Origin: Micrococcales bacterium
Lineage (GTDB): Bacteria > Actinomycetota > Actinomycetes > Actinomycetales > Microbacteriaceae
Direction: 5' to 3'
Assembly (NCBI GenBank): GCA_947452235.1
Contig: CANGBK010000002.1
Span: forward strand, 1-64,000
Length of the DNA: 64,000 bases
Shown: positions 45,674 through 55,155 of the stretch, one piece after another
Numbering within the stretch: the first letter of the stretch is position 1
How the letters are laid out: each line of letters starts with the position of its first letter
Translations under genes and position numbers: made by a program
The notes under the pieces: model-generated
Database searches by the model: none
What the model was told of the DNA's origin: nothing
What the model saw: only the letters and a program-made list of their open reading frames with translations

Positions 45674-47127
45674 TACTCTCGCCCTTCTAAAACAGCTCTC
45701 GCAAAAGCATTGCCTCTATCGGCATAATCTTGAAATTGGTCCATCGATGCAGCAGCCGGGGCCAACAAAACAACATCGCCTGAACTAGCCTTTGCCCTTG
45801 CAAAAGCGATGACCTCAGACATAACCAATTCAGGTTTGGTATCTATTTCGATAACTTCACAATCAGGGGCATATTGAGCTAAAGCATCTAGCACGCTCTG
45901 ACGCTCAACACCAATAACTAAAGCGGCTTTTAGTTTGGTTGCATGCTTTTGAACCAAAGGCGAAATGTCAACGCCTTTGAGTAATCCCCCAACAATCCAA
46001 ATCACCGAATCAAAGCTTGCAAGAGCAGCATCGGCAGCATGCGGGTTTGTCGCCTTAGAGTCATCGACCCAGCGAATACCTTCAGCATCTAAAACAAGTT
46101 CAATGCGATGAGCATCTAGTTTAAAAACCTGCAGTGCTTTACGAATCTCTTCTGGCTGAACACCAGCTCCTCTAGCGATAGCAGAAGCTGCAGCCACGTT
46201 CGCTAAGAGATGTGGACTAATCACCGGGATGTTATGAAGATCAGAAATGGTTGCAATCTCATCGGCAACATCAGCCTTATCCACGTATGCCCTATCGACC
46301 AGAATGTCTTCAACCCAGCCAATTTCATTAGGTGTTGGAGTCATGACAGTAAATCCAACAGCCTGAGCAGATTCAGTATTGGTGGATTGCGCTAAAAGCT
46401 CTGAGGTTTTGGAATCTAGCGAGTTATAAATGCAGGCAACTTTAGTGTTGTTATAAATCTTGCCTTTATCAGAAGCGTACTTATCCAGTGAACCGTGCCA
46501 GTCAAGGTGGTCATCGGCTATGTTCAACACAGCGCTAACTAAAGGCTCCATGTGTTGAATGTAATGAAGCTGAAAGCTACTTAGCTCAACTACCAGCGCT
46601 TCAAACTCAGCTGGATGTCTTATGGCATCGAGAATTGGAACACCGATATTTCCACAAGCACTTGCTCTAACCCCTGCAGCTAATAGCATGCCCTCAACCA
46701 GTTGAGTCACCGTCGTTTTACCGTTGGTACCCGTAATACAAATCCACTCTGCAGCTTTTGCGAATTTATCTCTAACTCGCCAAGCAAGATCAATGTCAGT
46801 CCAGATTGCGATCTCTTTGCCTCTAGCGTGAACTAAAAGTTCATTGGAGGGCCTAATTCCAGGTGAAGTAATCAGGACATCTGGTTCAAAAGAATCCACT
46901 CTGGCTTTGTTTTCTTCAAGTGAATTTCCAATAAAGCTTTGAACTTCTAAAACATCTAAAACGTTAACTAAATCTGTTTCAGCTTTATCTGCGATGACAA
47001 TAACTTTCGCGCCAAGTTCAACTAACGTGTCTGCAACAGAAAAACCAGATACACCTAGACCAAAAACTACGACTTTAGTGTTGGACCAATCAGAGTGCCA
47101 ACTATTTAGAGAATCCAACTTGCTCAT
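45673..47127 (-). CDS. murD: UDP-N-acetylmuramoyl-L-alanine--D-glutamate ligase
   Basis: The 484-residue Mur ligase adds D-glutamate. ITGTNGKTTV (131-140) is the ATP loop, VLNIADDHLDWHGSLDKYA the central motif, and WVDDSKATNPHAADAAL the substrate motif. I choose the ATG at 47127 (MSKLDSLN), which forms the ATGA overlap with the mraY stop. A longer frame upstream lies within mraY. Confidence 0.96.
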   Translation of the reverse strand: MSKLDSLNSWHSDWSNTKVVVFGLGVSGFSVADTLVELGAKVIVIADKAETDLVNVLDVLEVQSFIGNSLEENKARVDSFEPDVLITSPGIRPSNELLVHARGKEIAIWTDIDLAWRVRDKFAKAAEWICITGTNGKTTVTQLVEGMLLAAGVRASACGNIGVPILDAIRHPAEFEALVVELSSFQLHYIQHMEPLVSAVLNIADDHLDWHGSLDKYASDKGKIYNNTKVACIYNSLDSKTSELLAQSTNTESAQAVGFTVMTPTPNEIGWVEDILVDRAYVDKADVADEIATISDLHNIPVISPHLLANVAAASAIARGAGVQPEEIRKALQVFKLDAHRIELVLDAEGIRWVDDSKATNPHAADAALASFDSVIWIVGGLLKGVDISPLVQKHATKLKAALVIGVERQSVLDALAQYAPDCEVIEIDTKPELVMSEVIAFARAKASSGDVVLLAPAAASMDQFQDYADRGNAFARAVLEGRE

Positions 47128-48254
47128 GCCACTGAACCATAAATCCACTCAACATAGAACAAGCCGATACCAGCAAGAACCAACAGACCACAGATGATCC
47201 AGAACCGAACAACAACCGTGACTTCGTTCCAGCCCTTTTCTTCAAAGTGGTGATGCAGTGGACTCATCAAAATAATTCTTCGACCGGTTCCAGTAGCCAG
47301 TCTGGTCGCTTTGAAAACTACACGCTGAAGAATAACTGAACCGGCTTCAATCGCGAAAAGGCCACCAACAAGAAGCAACAGAACTTCAGTTTGAGAAAGG
47401 ATAGCTAATCCAGCTAGCGCTCCACCTAAACCAAGCGAGCCACTATCCCCCATAAAGATCTGTGCTGGGTTGGTGTTAAACCAAAGGAAGCCAATAAGAG
47501 CTCCAACGATTGCTGCCGCTATGACAGCAAGGTCAAGTGGATCCCTGGTGTTGTAACAGTTAGGTGCGATGTTGGTTAGATCACAAGCCTGATTGAATTT
47601 CCAGAAGCCAATCACCGCAAAAGCTCCTATAGACATAATCAAAGAGCCGGTTGCTAAACCATCAAGACCATCGGTTAGGTTCACACCGTTAGAAGCGCTG
47701 GTAACAAGCAGGAATATCCAAATCAAGAATGCTCCAAAACCTATCCAGATTCCAACCTGTCCCCAGGTACTAGGAGCAATCTTGAGAAGGTCAAAGCCTG
47801 TGTCACGGAAAATAGAAACCTCAGTTGATGCTGGAGTTAGACCTGCCCCATCAGTATTGGAAATTGCTGCTACGGCAAACACAGCTGCAACAACAACCTG
47901 ACCAATGATTTTGAAAATGCCAGATAGACCTGCGCTGTTTTGTTTTCTAACTTTCAGGAAGTCATCCAGAAAACCAACCAGACCAAGACCAACCATCATG
48001 AACATCACTAATAGTGCCGAGAATGTTGGAATTTCCCCGTTGAAGCCTTTACCGAGAAAATATGCGGCAATAGCACTCAAGATAATCGCAATTCCACCGC
48101 TTGAAGGTGTTCCACGTTTCGTTAGGTGAGAGTTAGGGCCATCAACACGAATAACCTGACCCCAACCAAGTTTCTTGAAGAACCAAATCTGCATTGGGGT
48201 TAGCACCAAAACTAAAACAAGGCCCAAGAAACCAGCCAAAAGTAAAGCTCTCAT
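47124..48254 (-). CDS. mraY: Phospho-N-acetylmuramoyl-pentapeptide-transferase
   Basis: The 376-residue, ten-helix enzyme makes lipid I from UDP-MurNAc-pentapeptide and undecaprenyl phosphate. Motifs include HLTKRGTPSSGGI, GFLDDFLKVRKQNSAGL, NGVNLTDGLDGLATG, FMGDSGSLGLGGAL and the C-terminal PLHHHFEEKGWNE. It supplies the substrate for MurG and uses the carrier regenerated by UppP, encoded at 1585. Confidence 0.97.
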   Translation of the reverse strand: MRALLLAGFLGLVLVLVLTPMQIWFFKKLGWGQVIRVDGPNSHLTKRGTPSSGGIAIILSAIAAYFLGKGFNGEIPTFSALLVMFMMVGLGLVGFLDDFLKVRKQNSAGLSGIFKIIGQVVVAAVFAVAAISNTDGAGLTPASTEVSIFRDTGFDLLKIAPSTWGQVGIWIGFGAFLIWIFLLVTSASNGVNLTDGLDGLATGSLIMSIGAFAVIGFWKFNQACDLTNIAPNCYNTRDPLDLAVIAAAIVGALIGFLWFNTNPAQIFMGDSGSLGLGGALAGLAILSQTEVLLLLVGGLFAIEAGSVILQRVVFKATRLATGTGRRIILMSPLHHHFEEKGWNEVTVVVRFWIICGLLVLAGIGLFYVEWIYGSVA

Positions 48255-49651
48255 GCATTCACCTCCAAAAGGTCATCGCCTAGATATCTCAATTTCGCCG
48301 ACTTGGATGATTTCACCAAGACAATCTCATTACTGGTAAGCATTTCACGGAGATAGGCCAAGGCTTGGGAGATTTCATCGAAATACTTTGATTCCCCATC
48401 CCATGAGCCTTCCTGACTAGCACCCATGTGAACAAGTTTCGCCCCAGAACCAACGACAACTAACTGATCTATGTTTAGTCGAACAATCAATCGCCCTATT
48501 GAATCATGCTCTTGAGCCGAGAACTCCCCTAGCTCAGCCATCTCACCGATAACTGCAACCGTTGGACGTCCTGTTTGACGACCCAAATCCGCCAAAGTAA
48601 TCAGTGCGGCCTTGGTGGAATCCGGTGAAGCGTTATAAGCATCATTGATTATGGTCAGACCATCAGGACGGTTGTGAAGTTCCATACGCCAACGTTCGGC
48701 TAGCTTCATGTCTTCCAAAGCTCTAATGCTCTTTGCGGAATCAAGTCCTAAAACATCTGCAACAGCCAAGGTAGCAAGTGCGTTATAAACGTGGTGTTCA
48801 CCAAGAATCTGAAGATTCACAACCTCACTGGTTGCATCTGATCTGGTCAGCGTAAAACTAGTACCTGAAATAGTTGGTTTAATTTCCGTTGCTCGATAAT
48901 CAGCTGGTGAACCAACTGCAAAGGTCTTAATCTTTGCCTTGGTCAAACTTGCCATGTTGATAACTCTTGGATCATCAGCATTCAAAATTGCAAAATCATT
49001 CGAACTCAGTTCTTCAACTAGCTCAGCTTTGATTCTCTCTGTTGTTTCTATCCCACCGAACTCACCAGCGTGCGCTAAACCAACTTTTAGTTCGATAGCG
49101 ATATCTGGTCGACACATTCTGGTTAGATAGCTGATGCTGCCTAAACCATCAGCCCCAAGTTCAACAACTAAGTATTTTGTTTGCTCATCAACTTTGAGCA
49201 TCGAGTATGGAGCCCCAACCTCGTTATTGAAAGACTCTTCCGGGGCGACCGTGTTGCCAAACTGGCTTAGAACATTTCGCAACATGTTTTTAGTTGTGGT
49301 CTTACCATTCGATCCGGTTACCCCAACAACAACTAACTGGCCTTTAGATTTGACTTCGGCAACAACAAACGCGGCTAGTAATCCAAGTGCTGCAACAACA
49401 TTTTCAACAACAATCTGAGCTATCCCCGATTCAACTCGGTGCTCAACAACAGCACATACTGCCCCTGAATCAAAAGCCGCATCAACAAAGAGATGACCAT
49501 CGGTAACTTCTCCCGGTTTTGCAAAGAACAAACCACCAGCTTTAATCAATCTTGAATCGGTTTCAACGCTAGAGGTAATGCTTAGCGATCCCTCACCGTA
49601 AAGGTCACCACCAATAATTTTGGCAATCTCATCCAAACTCAAGCGAATCAT
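48251..49651 (-). CDS. murF: UDP-N-acetylmuramoyl-tripeptide--D-alanyl-D-alanine ligase
   Basis: The 466-residue Mur ligase completes the pentapeptide with D-Ala-D-Ala. The N-terminal domain (DSRLIKAGGLFFAKPGEVTDGH) is followed by the ATP loop VTGSNGKTTTK (111-121), the NADDPRV motif and INDAYNASPDSTKAAL. It overlaps the murE stop by one base and mraY by 4 nt. Confidence 0.96.
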   Translation of the reverse strand: MIRLSLDEIAKIIGGDLYGEGSLSITSSVETDSRLIKAGGLFFAKPGEVTDGHLFVDAAFDSGAVCAVVEHRVESGIAQIVVENVVAALGLLAAFVVAEVKSKGQLVVVGVTGSNGKTTTKNMLRNVLSQFGNTVAPEESFNNEVGAPYSMLKVDEQTKYLVVELGADGLGSISYLTRMCRPDIAIELKVGLAHAGEFGGIETTERIKAELVEELSSNDFAILNADDPRVINMASLTKAKIKTFAVGSPADYRATEIKPTISGTSFTLTRSDATSEVVNLQILGEHHVYNALATLAVADVLGLDSAKSIRALEDMKLAERWRMELHNRPDGLTIINDAYNASPDSTKAALITLADLGRQTGRPTVAVIGEMAELGEFSAQEHDSIGRLIVRLNIDQLVVVGSGAKLVHMGASQEGSWDGESKYFDEISQALAYLREMLTSNEIVLVKSSKSAKLRYLGDDLLEVNA

Positions 49652-51189
49652 CAGTAACCTGCTTCTTTCAAAGCAGCTCTAGCTTCAGCTCTTGCTGAGT
49701 ATGGAGTCCTAACGCCTTCAATGTCTCGGTAGTCCTGATGACCTGGACCTGCCCACAGAATCGCATCTCCTGGTTTAACAAGTGAAACCGCTAAACGAAT
49801 TGCAGCTTCAGGTGGTGAAACTTCGTGAATCTCAAGTTCAGGTCTGAAATCTCTAGCTGATTCAACAAGAGTTTTTCTAATTGAGGCTGGATTCTCAAAT
49901 CTTGGGTGGTGATCAGTAATAACCAAAATGTCACAACCGGCTGCAGCAACTCTTGCCATCTCAGGTCGTTTACTTGCATCACGGTCACCATCAGCACCGA
50001 AGAGCATAAGCACTTTACCCTTGGTTACTTTTCTAACAGCAGCTAACGTGTTTAGGAAAGCATCTGGTGAATGACCAAAATCAACGTAGACGCTTGGTGC
50101 ACCCTCTGGTGAAACTAGTTCAGTTCGACCTGGTAAGTAGGCTTCAATGCCGTTGCTAAGAGCCTTCTTGATAACTTCAAATTCGTAGCCAGCTTCAACT
50201 GCCATTGCGATAGCTAACCCTGCATCTAAAGCCATGTGCGCGCCAAGTAACGGAACACTACTGACTAGCTTTTGACCATCAGGACCTACTAGTTCAAACT
50301 CGGTTCGACCTGGAACTTCGTGAGTTACCAGAACTTTCCAATCTGCATCGATTCCAGGTTTACTACTGATAGTAACAACTGGAATCTCACTGAGTTCAAC
50401 GACTCTTTGGCCATACTCGGTATCTAAACAAACAACACCTCTATCGGCCATTGCTTTAGTGAATAGCTTTGCTTTAGCTTTTAGATACTCTTCAAAGCCT
50501 GCATAATCGTCGAAGTGATCGTGGGTCAGGTTAGTGAAGCCAACAACATCAAAATGTAAACCATCAACTCTTAGTTGAGTTAGTGCTTGAGCTGAAACTT
50601 CGATGGCAACATCTGTAACACCTTTTTCACGCATCCTTGCAATAAGGGCATGCATTTCAGTTGATTCGGGTGTAGTTAGACGGCTAACAATAACTTCACC
50701 AGCAATGTGTCTTTCAGCCGTTGAGGTAAGGCCGGTAACTCTGCCTAGCTGTCTAAGGATTCCTTCAAGTAGGTAAGAAGTTGAAGTCTTACCGTTTGTT
50801 CCAGTAGTTCCAAAAAGTAAAGGCATGTTGCCAGGAGTATTTGCATAAACAAAAGCAGCCAGAGCACCTAGGCGTTTTCTAGGTTCTTCTAGAAGTGCAA
50901 CAGGAACATCAACCTCACCAATGATATCTTTCCCAGCTTGGTCTGTAATAACAGCAACAGCACCTTGTTCCAACGCCTTGGCTAGGTAGTTAGCTCCGTG
51001 AGTTTTCAAACCAGGCATCGCAACAAAGAGATCTCCAGCTCGAAGATCGCCTGTGTTCATGCTGATACCAGTTAGTGCTGCATCCTTTGTGGTTCCAGTT
51101 AAATCAAAATGTTTGACCAACTCTTGAAAAGAAACTGGCTTGACCTGATCTGGTCTCAAAATAGGCGGAATAGATTGTTTGATTTCCAT
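49651..51189 (-). CDS. murE: UDP-N-acetylmuramoyl-L-alanyl-D-glutamate ligase MurE (third-residue amino acid not assigned)
   Basis: The 512-residue Mur ligase adds the third residue of the stem peptide. GTTGTNGKTSTS (127-138), FTNLTHDHFDDY and the C-terminal FGADGDRDASKRP are clear. The site that reads the incoming amino acid, DNPR in meso-diaminopimelate enzymes, is DHHPR here (426-430), so specificity should not be assumed. I use ATG 51189, which follows the ftsI stop by 2 nt and has GAGGTGG upstream. Confidence 0.95.
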   Translation of the reverse strand: MEIKQSIPPILRPDQVKPVSFQELVKHFDLTGTTKDAALTGISMNTGDLRAGDLFVAMPGLKTHGANYLAKALEQGAVAVITDQAGKDIIGEVDVPVALLEEPRKRLGALAAFVYANTPGNMPLLFGTTGTNGKTSTSYLLEGILRQLGRVTGLTSTAERHIAGEVIVSRLTTPESTEMHALIARMREKGVTDVAIEVSAQALTQLRVDGLHFDVVGFTNLTHDHFDDYAGFEEYLKAKAKLFTKAMADRGVVCLDTEYGQRVVELSEIPVVTISSKPGIDADWKVLVTHEVPGRTEFELVGPDGQKLVSSVPLLGAHMALDAGLAIAMAVEAGYEFEVIKKALSNGIEAYLPGRTELVSPEGAPSVYVDFGHSPDAFLNTLAAVRKVTKGKVLMLFGADGDRDASKRPEMARVAAAGCDILVITDHHPRFENPASIRKTLVESARDFRPELEIHEVSPPEAAIRLAVSLVKPGDAILWAGPGHQDYRDIEGVRTPYSARAEARAALKEAGY

Positions 51190-51191
51190 GA

Positions 51192-52940
51192 CTACCACCT
51201 CACCGGAATATAGGTTGATTTAGTAGTTGCCGGTGGAATCGCATGAGTCTTCAGAACTTGTTTCATAACCGATACGAAGCCCGGTGTTGCACCTAAAGAG
51301 TTGCTAACCGTTCTTGACTTGTATGCGGTAACTGCAACCACATACTTAGGATCTTCAGCTGGTGCAATACCTACGAAAGATACCGCGTGCAAACGACCAT
51401 AGCCACGACCTTCAGCAATCTGAGCGGTTCCAGTCTTACCTGCAACTCGGTAACCAAAGATTCGTGCAGTCTTACCAATCGGACCTTTTTCAACAACTTT
51501 TTCAAGCATGTCCATGGTTTGTTTAGCTGAAGATTCACTAATAACTCGAACAGGATCTGGAACAGAAGTTCTGCTTATATTTCCATTCTTGTCACGACAG
51601 CCATCGACCAACACTGGTGACTTGCGAACACCCTTATTGGCAATGGTTTGGTAAATCATTGCGGTTTGGATTGGGGTTAGGGAAACAGCTTGACCGAACA
51701 TAACAGTTTCGTTGGACATTCTGTCCCAGTTTGTGTAGTTGGTTAGCACTCCAGAAGATTCACCTTCAAAGTTCACGCCAGTTTTAGAACCCATACCAAA
51801 TTTCTGCATGTATGCGTATCTAGTTGCAGAATCAACCTTGCCGGCAATCTGCACGATACCGGTGTTCGATGATTCAACCAAAACGCCAGTCAAAGTTAGT
51901 TTCCAAGGACCGTGAATTTCGGAGTCATTGATGTATTGACCCCAAGGCATACGTAACTTATCTGGAGCTATCACGTGCGAAGTTGGTGAAGCCTTGCCAA
52001 CGTCTATAGCTGTTGCCGCAGCAACCGTTTTCAGAATTGACCCAGGTTCAAAAGCGGCTTGAAAAATTCGTGAGTGTCTATTTTGAGGCGCAACTCCACC
52101 TGGGTTATTTGGATCAACTGAAGGAGCTTCCGCTGCCGCCAGGATACGACCAGTCTTAACTTCAATAACTATGGCGCTTGCCCAGTCAGCTTTCAATCTT
52201 CTAACTGTTGCGGCTACTTCTTGCTGAGCGGCGTACTGCAAATCTGAATCAATTGTTAGAACAACATCTGAACCATTCTTCACCTGAGTGATGGTTTGAA
52301 TCGAAGAAGGAATCTTGATCCAGTCAGCACCTTGAACATAAGACTCTTTGCCATCAACACCTGCAAGGCAGGCATTCATGGTTCTTTCGATACCAGCCAG
52401 TGGAGTTCCATCGGAACCTACGAAACCTAGCAGATTACCGGCAACAGCTCCTTGCGAATACAAACGTGATTGTTGAGGGTCAAAATACAACCAAGGAATG
52501 TCTAGGTTGTGTAACGCGATGTATGTGGAGGCGCCAACATTTTTCTTCAAGTTTGCATAACGACCAACCCCGGTCATTTTTCCAAGCACACTATCCAAAG
52601 GTAGCTTCAACATATCTGCAAGCTTTTGAGCGATCTGCTCTTTACTGAAAGCCACCTGTTGGTTGCCAATGGTCAAGACAACGGGACCTACGTTAACGGG
52701 GTCGATGTTTACATCCCAGGTAGTAACTTCAGATGCAAGAATGTTTCCTTGGCTGTCTACGATGTTTCCACGAATGGCTTTAACATCGACAGTCTTATTT
52801 AGGTAACTATTAGCCTCGTCTTTGTAGTGCTGAGCATTGACTATTTGAAAGTTTCCGAGCATAAAAACGAATAGGCCAATGACGACAAGAATGGCTCGGT
52901 TGAACTTTCTCTGCCTTCCGCCAATGTCATCGTTTTGCAC
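51192..52940 (-). CDS. ftsI: Septal peptidoglycan transpeptidase FtsI (class B penicillin-binding protein)
   Basis: The 582-residue protein has an N-terminal helix (about residues 15-33), a pedestal domain (about 55-215) and a transpeptidase domain. The active-site motifs are SILK (301-304, nucleophile Ser), SSN (357-359) and KTGT (502-505). It crosslinks septal peptidoglycan made by FtsW. The C-terminal tail after KTGT is short, without PASTA domains. It follows the ftsL-like gene by 20 nt. Confidence 0.95.
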   Translation of the reverse strand: MQNDDIGGRQRKFNRAILVVIGLFVFMLGNFQIVNAQHYKDEANSYLNKTVDVKAIRGNIVDSQGNILASEVTTWDVNIDPVNVGPVVLTIGNQQVAFSKEQIAQKLADMLKLPLDSVLGKMTGVGRYANLKKNVGASTYIALHNLDIPWLYFDPQQSRLYSQGAVAGNLLGFVGSDGTPLAGIERTMNACLAGVDGKESYVQGADWIKIPSSIQTITQVKNGSDVVLTIDSDLQYAAQQEVAATVRRLKADWASAIVIEVKTGRILAAAEAPSVDPNNPGGVAPQNRHSRIFQAAFEPGSILKTVAAATAIDVGKASPTSHVIAPDKLRMPWGQYINDSEIHGPWKLTLTGVLVESSNTGIVQIAGKVDSATRYAYMQKFGMGSKTGVNFEGESSGVLTNYTNWDRMSNETVMFGQAVSLTPIQTAMIYQTIANKGVRKSPVLVDGCRDKNGNISRTSVPDPVRVISESSAKQTMDMLEKVVEKGPIGKTARIFGYRVAGKTGTAQIAEGRGYGRLHAVSFVGIAPAEDPKYVVAVTAYKSRTVSNSLGATPGFVSVMKQVLKTHAIPPATTKSTYIPVRW

Positions 52941-52960
52941 AACGTGCCCCTACCTAGTTT

Positions 52961-53584
52961 TTAGTGTGTCGGTGATGCTGGGATTACAGCACTAGGCAAA
53001 ACTACTTTGGCAACTGAAGGATTAGTGCTCTTGACACTCGAAGAAGTGGTTTTCGTTACAGTTGGCAGGTTCATGTGAGTACTTGAGCCCTTGGTTGGCT
53101 TGCTCTTAGCGATCATCACTGAGTTTGCAATTAGATTGTTTGAAACTGAAGTTGAGGTGCTTAGTGAGGCTGGAACAGCATTACCTAGAACCTTTGCAGT
53201 TGCTACCTTCAGGAATACAGGGTTTGAGTTCACGATCATGCCTAGGTTTCTAGCGCTAGTTGCTAAGTTCTGCGGTGAGCGTAGTGAGTCAACCTGTTGC
53301 TGCAAAACCTGGGTTTGGGTGGCTATGGCTTCGCTTTCGTGCTTTAGCTGCGAAATCTGGTAAATCGAAGTGTCGCATAGGCTTCCAACAATTGCTGAAG
53401 TAATCCAAACACCAAGAATTCCAACTAGTGCCTTACGAGCTAGTGCTCTAACTGCAACATTGCGTGTAGCTGACTGGATATTCCGAGACGTGGCAGCACT
53501 TCGAACTGGGCTCTGAACCGCTCTTAGGTGTCTTCTAGGTGCGACAACTGGTCTAATCGCTGGTTGTACTGAATAAGCGCTCAT
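52961..53584 (-). CDS. ftsL: FtsL-like septum protein with a long low-complexity tail
   Basis: The 207-residue protein lies where ftsL is expected, between rsmH and ftsI. A basic cytoplasmic N-terminus (1-50) precedes one membrane helix (about 52-70) and a coiled coil (about 76-103). An FtsL-like segment follows (LRSPQNLATSARNLGMI). After about residue 135 there is a 70-residue tail rich in Ser, Thr, Val, Lys and Pro, with no recognised fold. FtsL activates FtsWI together with DivIC and FtsQ. The overlap with rsmH is 4 nt. Confidence 0.85.
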   Translation of the reverse strand: MSAYSVQPAIRPVVAPRRHLRAVQSPVRSAATSRNIQSATRNVAVRALARKALVGILGVWITSAIVGSLCDTSIYQISQLKHESEAIATQTQVLQQQVDSLRSPQNLATSARNLGMIVNSNPVFLKVATAKVLGNAVPASLSTSTSVSNNLIANSVMIAKSKPTKGSSTHMNLPTVTKTTSSSVKSTNPSVAKVVLPSAVIPASPTH

Positions 53585-54540
53585 GCTGCTTTCCTTATCT
53601 TCTCGGCAGCGCGTAGGCGCACAGATGCCGATCTTGGATTTGTTTGAATCTCTTTGTCCGAAGCCTTTTCAGCTCCACGAACAAGAAGTTTGATTACTGG
53701 TGCGTGCTCAGCAAGCTCAATAGGAAGATCTACTGGTGCTGACGATGTTGAAGCCGCAACCAACGCCTGCTTGACAATCCGGTCTTCAAGTGACTGGTAT
53801 GAAAGAACAACTACTCGCCCACCAACTCTTAGAGCATCGATAACCTCAGGGATTGTCTCTTCTAGGATTGACAGTTCGTTGTTAACTTCAATGCGTAGTG
53901 CTTGAAAAACTCGCTTTGCAGGGTGACCTGAACTCTTACCTGGAATAAAAGGAACAATCTTAGAAATAACATCGGTCAACTCTTTGCTTCTAGTTAGAGG
54001 TGACTTGGTTCTAAGTTGAACAATTTTCTTCGCAATTGGTTTAGCAAATCTCTCTTCGCCATAAACCTTGAAGATACGAGCAAGGTCTGCTTCGCTGTAT
54101 TCGTTTAGAATCTGCTCTGCTGTTACCGCAGAGGAGTTATCCATTCTCATATCCAGCGGAGCATCCTGTGAGTATGAGAAACCTCTGTCTGTTTCATCTA
54201 GCTGCATAGAAGAAACACCAAGGTCAAGTAAGACTGCATCCACCTGGTCAATACCAAGTTCATCAAGAACGTCAACAATCTCGCTGTAAACGGCTTGAAC
54301 CAGGTGGATACGGTCTGCGAAAGGAGCTAATCTTTCACCGGCAAGTGCTAGGGCGTTCTCATCCCTGTCGATTCCAACCAGAGTTAGGTTTGGAAACTTC
54401 TTCAGAAAAGCTTCGCTGTGACCACCAAGGCCAAGGGTTCCATCAACCAAAATTGCATTGTCCGCAGATAGAGCTTCACCGAGGATTTCGATACAACGCT
54501 CCAAAAGAACAGGTTCGTGAAGTTCAGAAATTTGAGTCAT
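53581..54540 (-). CDS. rsmH: 16S rRNA (cytosine-1402-N4)-methyltransferase
   Basis: The 319-residue SAM-dependent methyltransferase modifies C1402 in the ribosomal P site. HEPVLLERCIEIL, VDGTLGLGGHSEAFL (SAM site), DAVLLDLGVSSMQLDETDRGFSY and the basic HPAKRVFQALRIEVN segment are all typical. It follows mraZ in the dcw cluster, as in most bacteria, after a 101-nt gap with no clear ribosome-binding site within 15 nt of the ATG. Confidence 0.96.
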   Translation of the reverse strand: MTQISELHEPVLLERCIEILGEALSADNAILVDGTLGLGGHSEAFLKKFPNLTLVGIDRDENALALAGERLAPFADRIHLVQAVYSEIVDVLDELGIDQVDAVLLDLGVSSMQLDETDRGFSYSQDAPLDMRMDNSSAVTAEQILNEYSEADLARIFKVYGEERFAKPIAKKIVQLRTKSPLTRSKELTDVISKIVPFIPGKSSGHPAKRVFQALRIEVNNELSILEETIPEVIDALRVGGRVVVLSYQSLEDRIVKQALVAASTSSAPVDLPIELAEHAPVIKLLVRGAEKASDKEIQTNPRSASVRLRAAEKIRKAA

Positions 54541-54641
54541 CAGTTTTGCAGTTAGTTCCTAATCACTGAACCCCATCCATCTGCCTCTGGCTTCGGGGAA
54601 GATAGCCACAAACGAAATAGCTGGAGATCAGCAATTAGCAA

Positions 54642-55073
54642 CTAGATTTGCTTCACCTCCCCCTCGTTGTAGTTGGCAAAGTCTTCAGCGCTACCTTCCA
54701 TAAGAGCTGCGTACTTCTCTGGGTTCCAAATTTCGATAGTTCTACCAACACCGGCAACAACAAGTTCACGACTAAGGTCTGCCCATGCACGTAGTTCAGC
54801 TGAAATAAGGATTCGACCCTGACCATCAGGGGTTTGAGTGTCAGCTAAAGAAAAAAGGTGACGGCTTAGGTTTCGGTACTGAGAAGTACCTAACGTTGCA
54901 GTTCCCAAGATGGTTTCTGCTCGTTCAAAGAAAGCTTCCTTAGGCATCAATACCAAACAGTTCTCTTGACCCTTAGTGAGAACTACCCCACCAGCCAGGC
55001 TTTCCCTGTATTTTGCTGGCAAGATCAGGCGAAACTTCTCATCAAGTTTGGGGTAGTTAGTGCCGATAAACAT
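54642..55073 (-). CDS. mraZ: Transcriptional regulator MraZ
   Basis: The 143-residue protein has two AbrB-like swapped-hairpin domains: MFIGTNYPKLDEKFRLILPAKYRE (1-24) and FSLADTQTPDGQGRILISAELR (about 71-92). MraZ forms a ring that represses or activates the dcw operon by binding direct repeats upstream of its own gene. Those repeats are visible at 55113-55155. The ribosome-binding site is AAGGAAGGGG. Confidence 0.95.
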   Translation of the reverse strand: MFIGTNYPKLDEKFRLILPAKYRESLAGGVVLTKGQENCLVLMPKEAFFERAETILGTATLGTSQYRNLSRHLFSLADTQTPDGQGRILISAELRAWADLSRELVVAGVGRTIEIWNPEKYAALMEGSAEDFANYNEGEVKQI

Positions 55074-55112
55074 TGACTTCCCCTTCCTTAGGTGAGTAGC
55101 GATTAACTATCT

Positions 55113-55155
55113 CCACATTACACCATTTTCATCCACCATTTGTCAAATTAAACCA
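55113..55155 (-). promoter_or_regulatory. mraZ/dcw promoter with a phased MraZ operator
   Basis: On the minus strand TGG occurs at 55155-55153, 55135-55133, 55125-55123 and 55115-55113, all on one 10-base phase; the missing phase position (55145-55143) reads TGA. The last three repeats (TGGAT, TGGTG, TGGAG) match the TGGGN-with-5-nt-spacer pattern known for MraZ. They overlap a perfect -35 TTGACA (55146-55141) and a likely -10, TAATGT (55120-55115). Confidence 0.75.
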
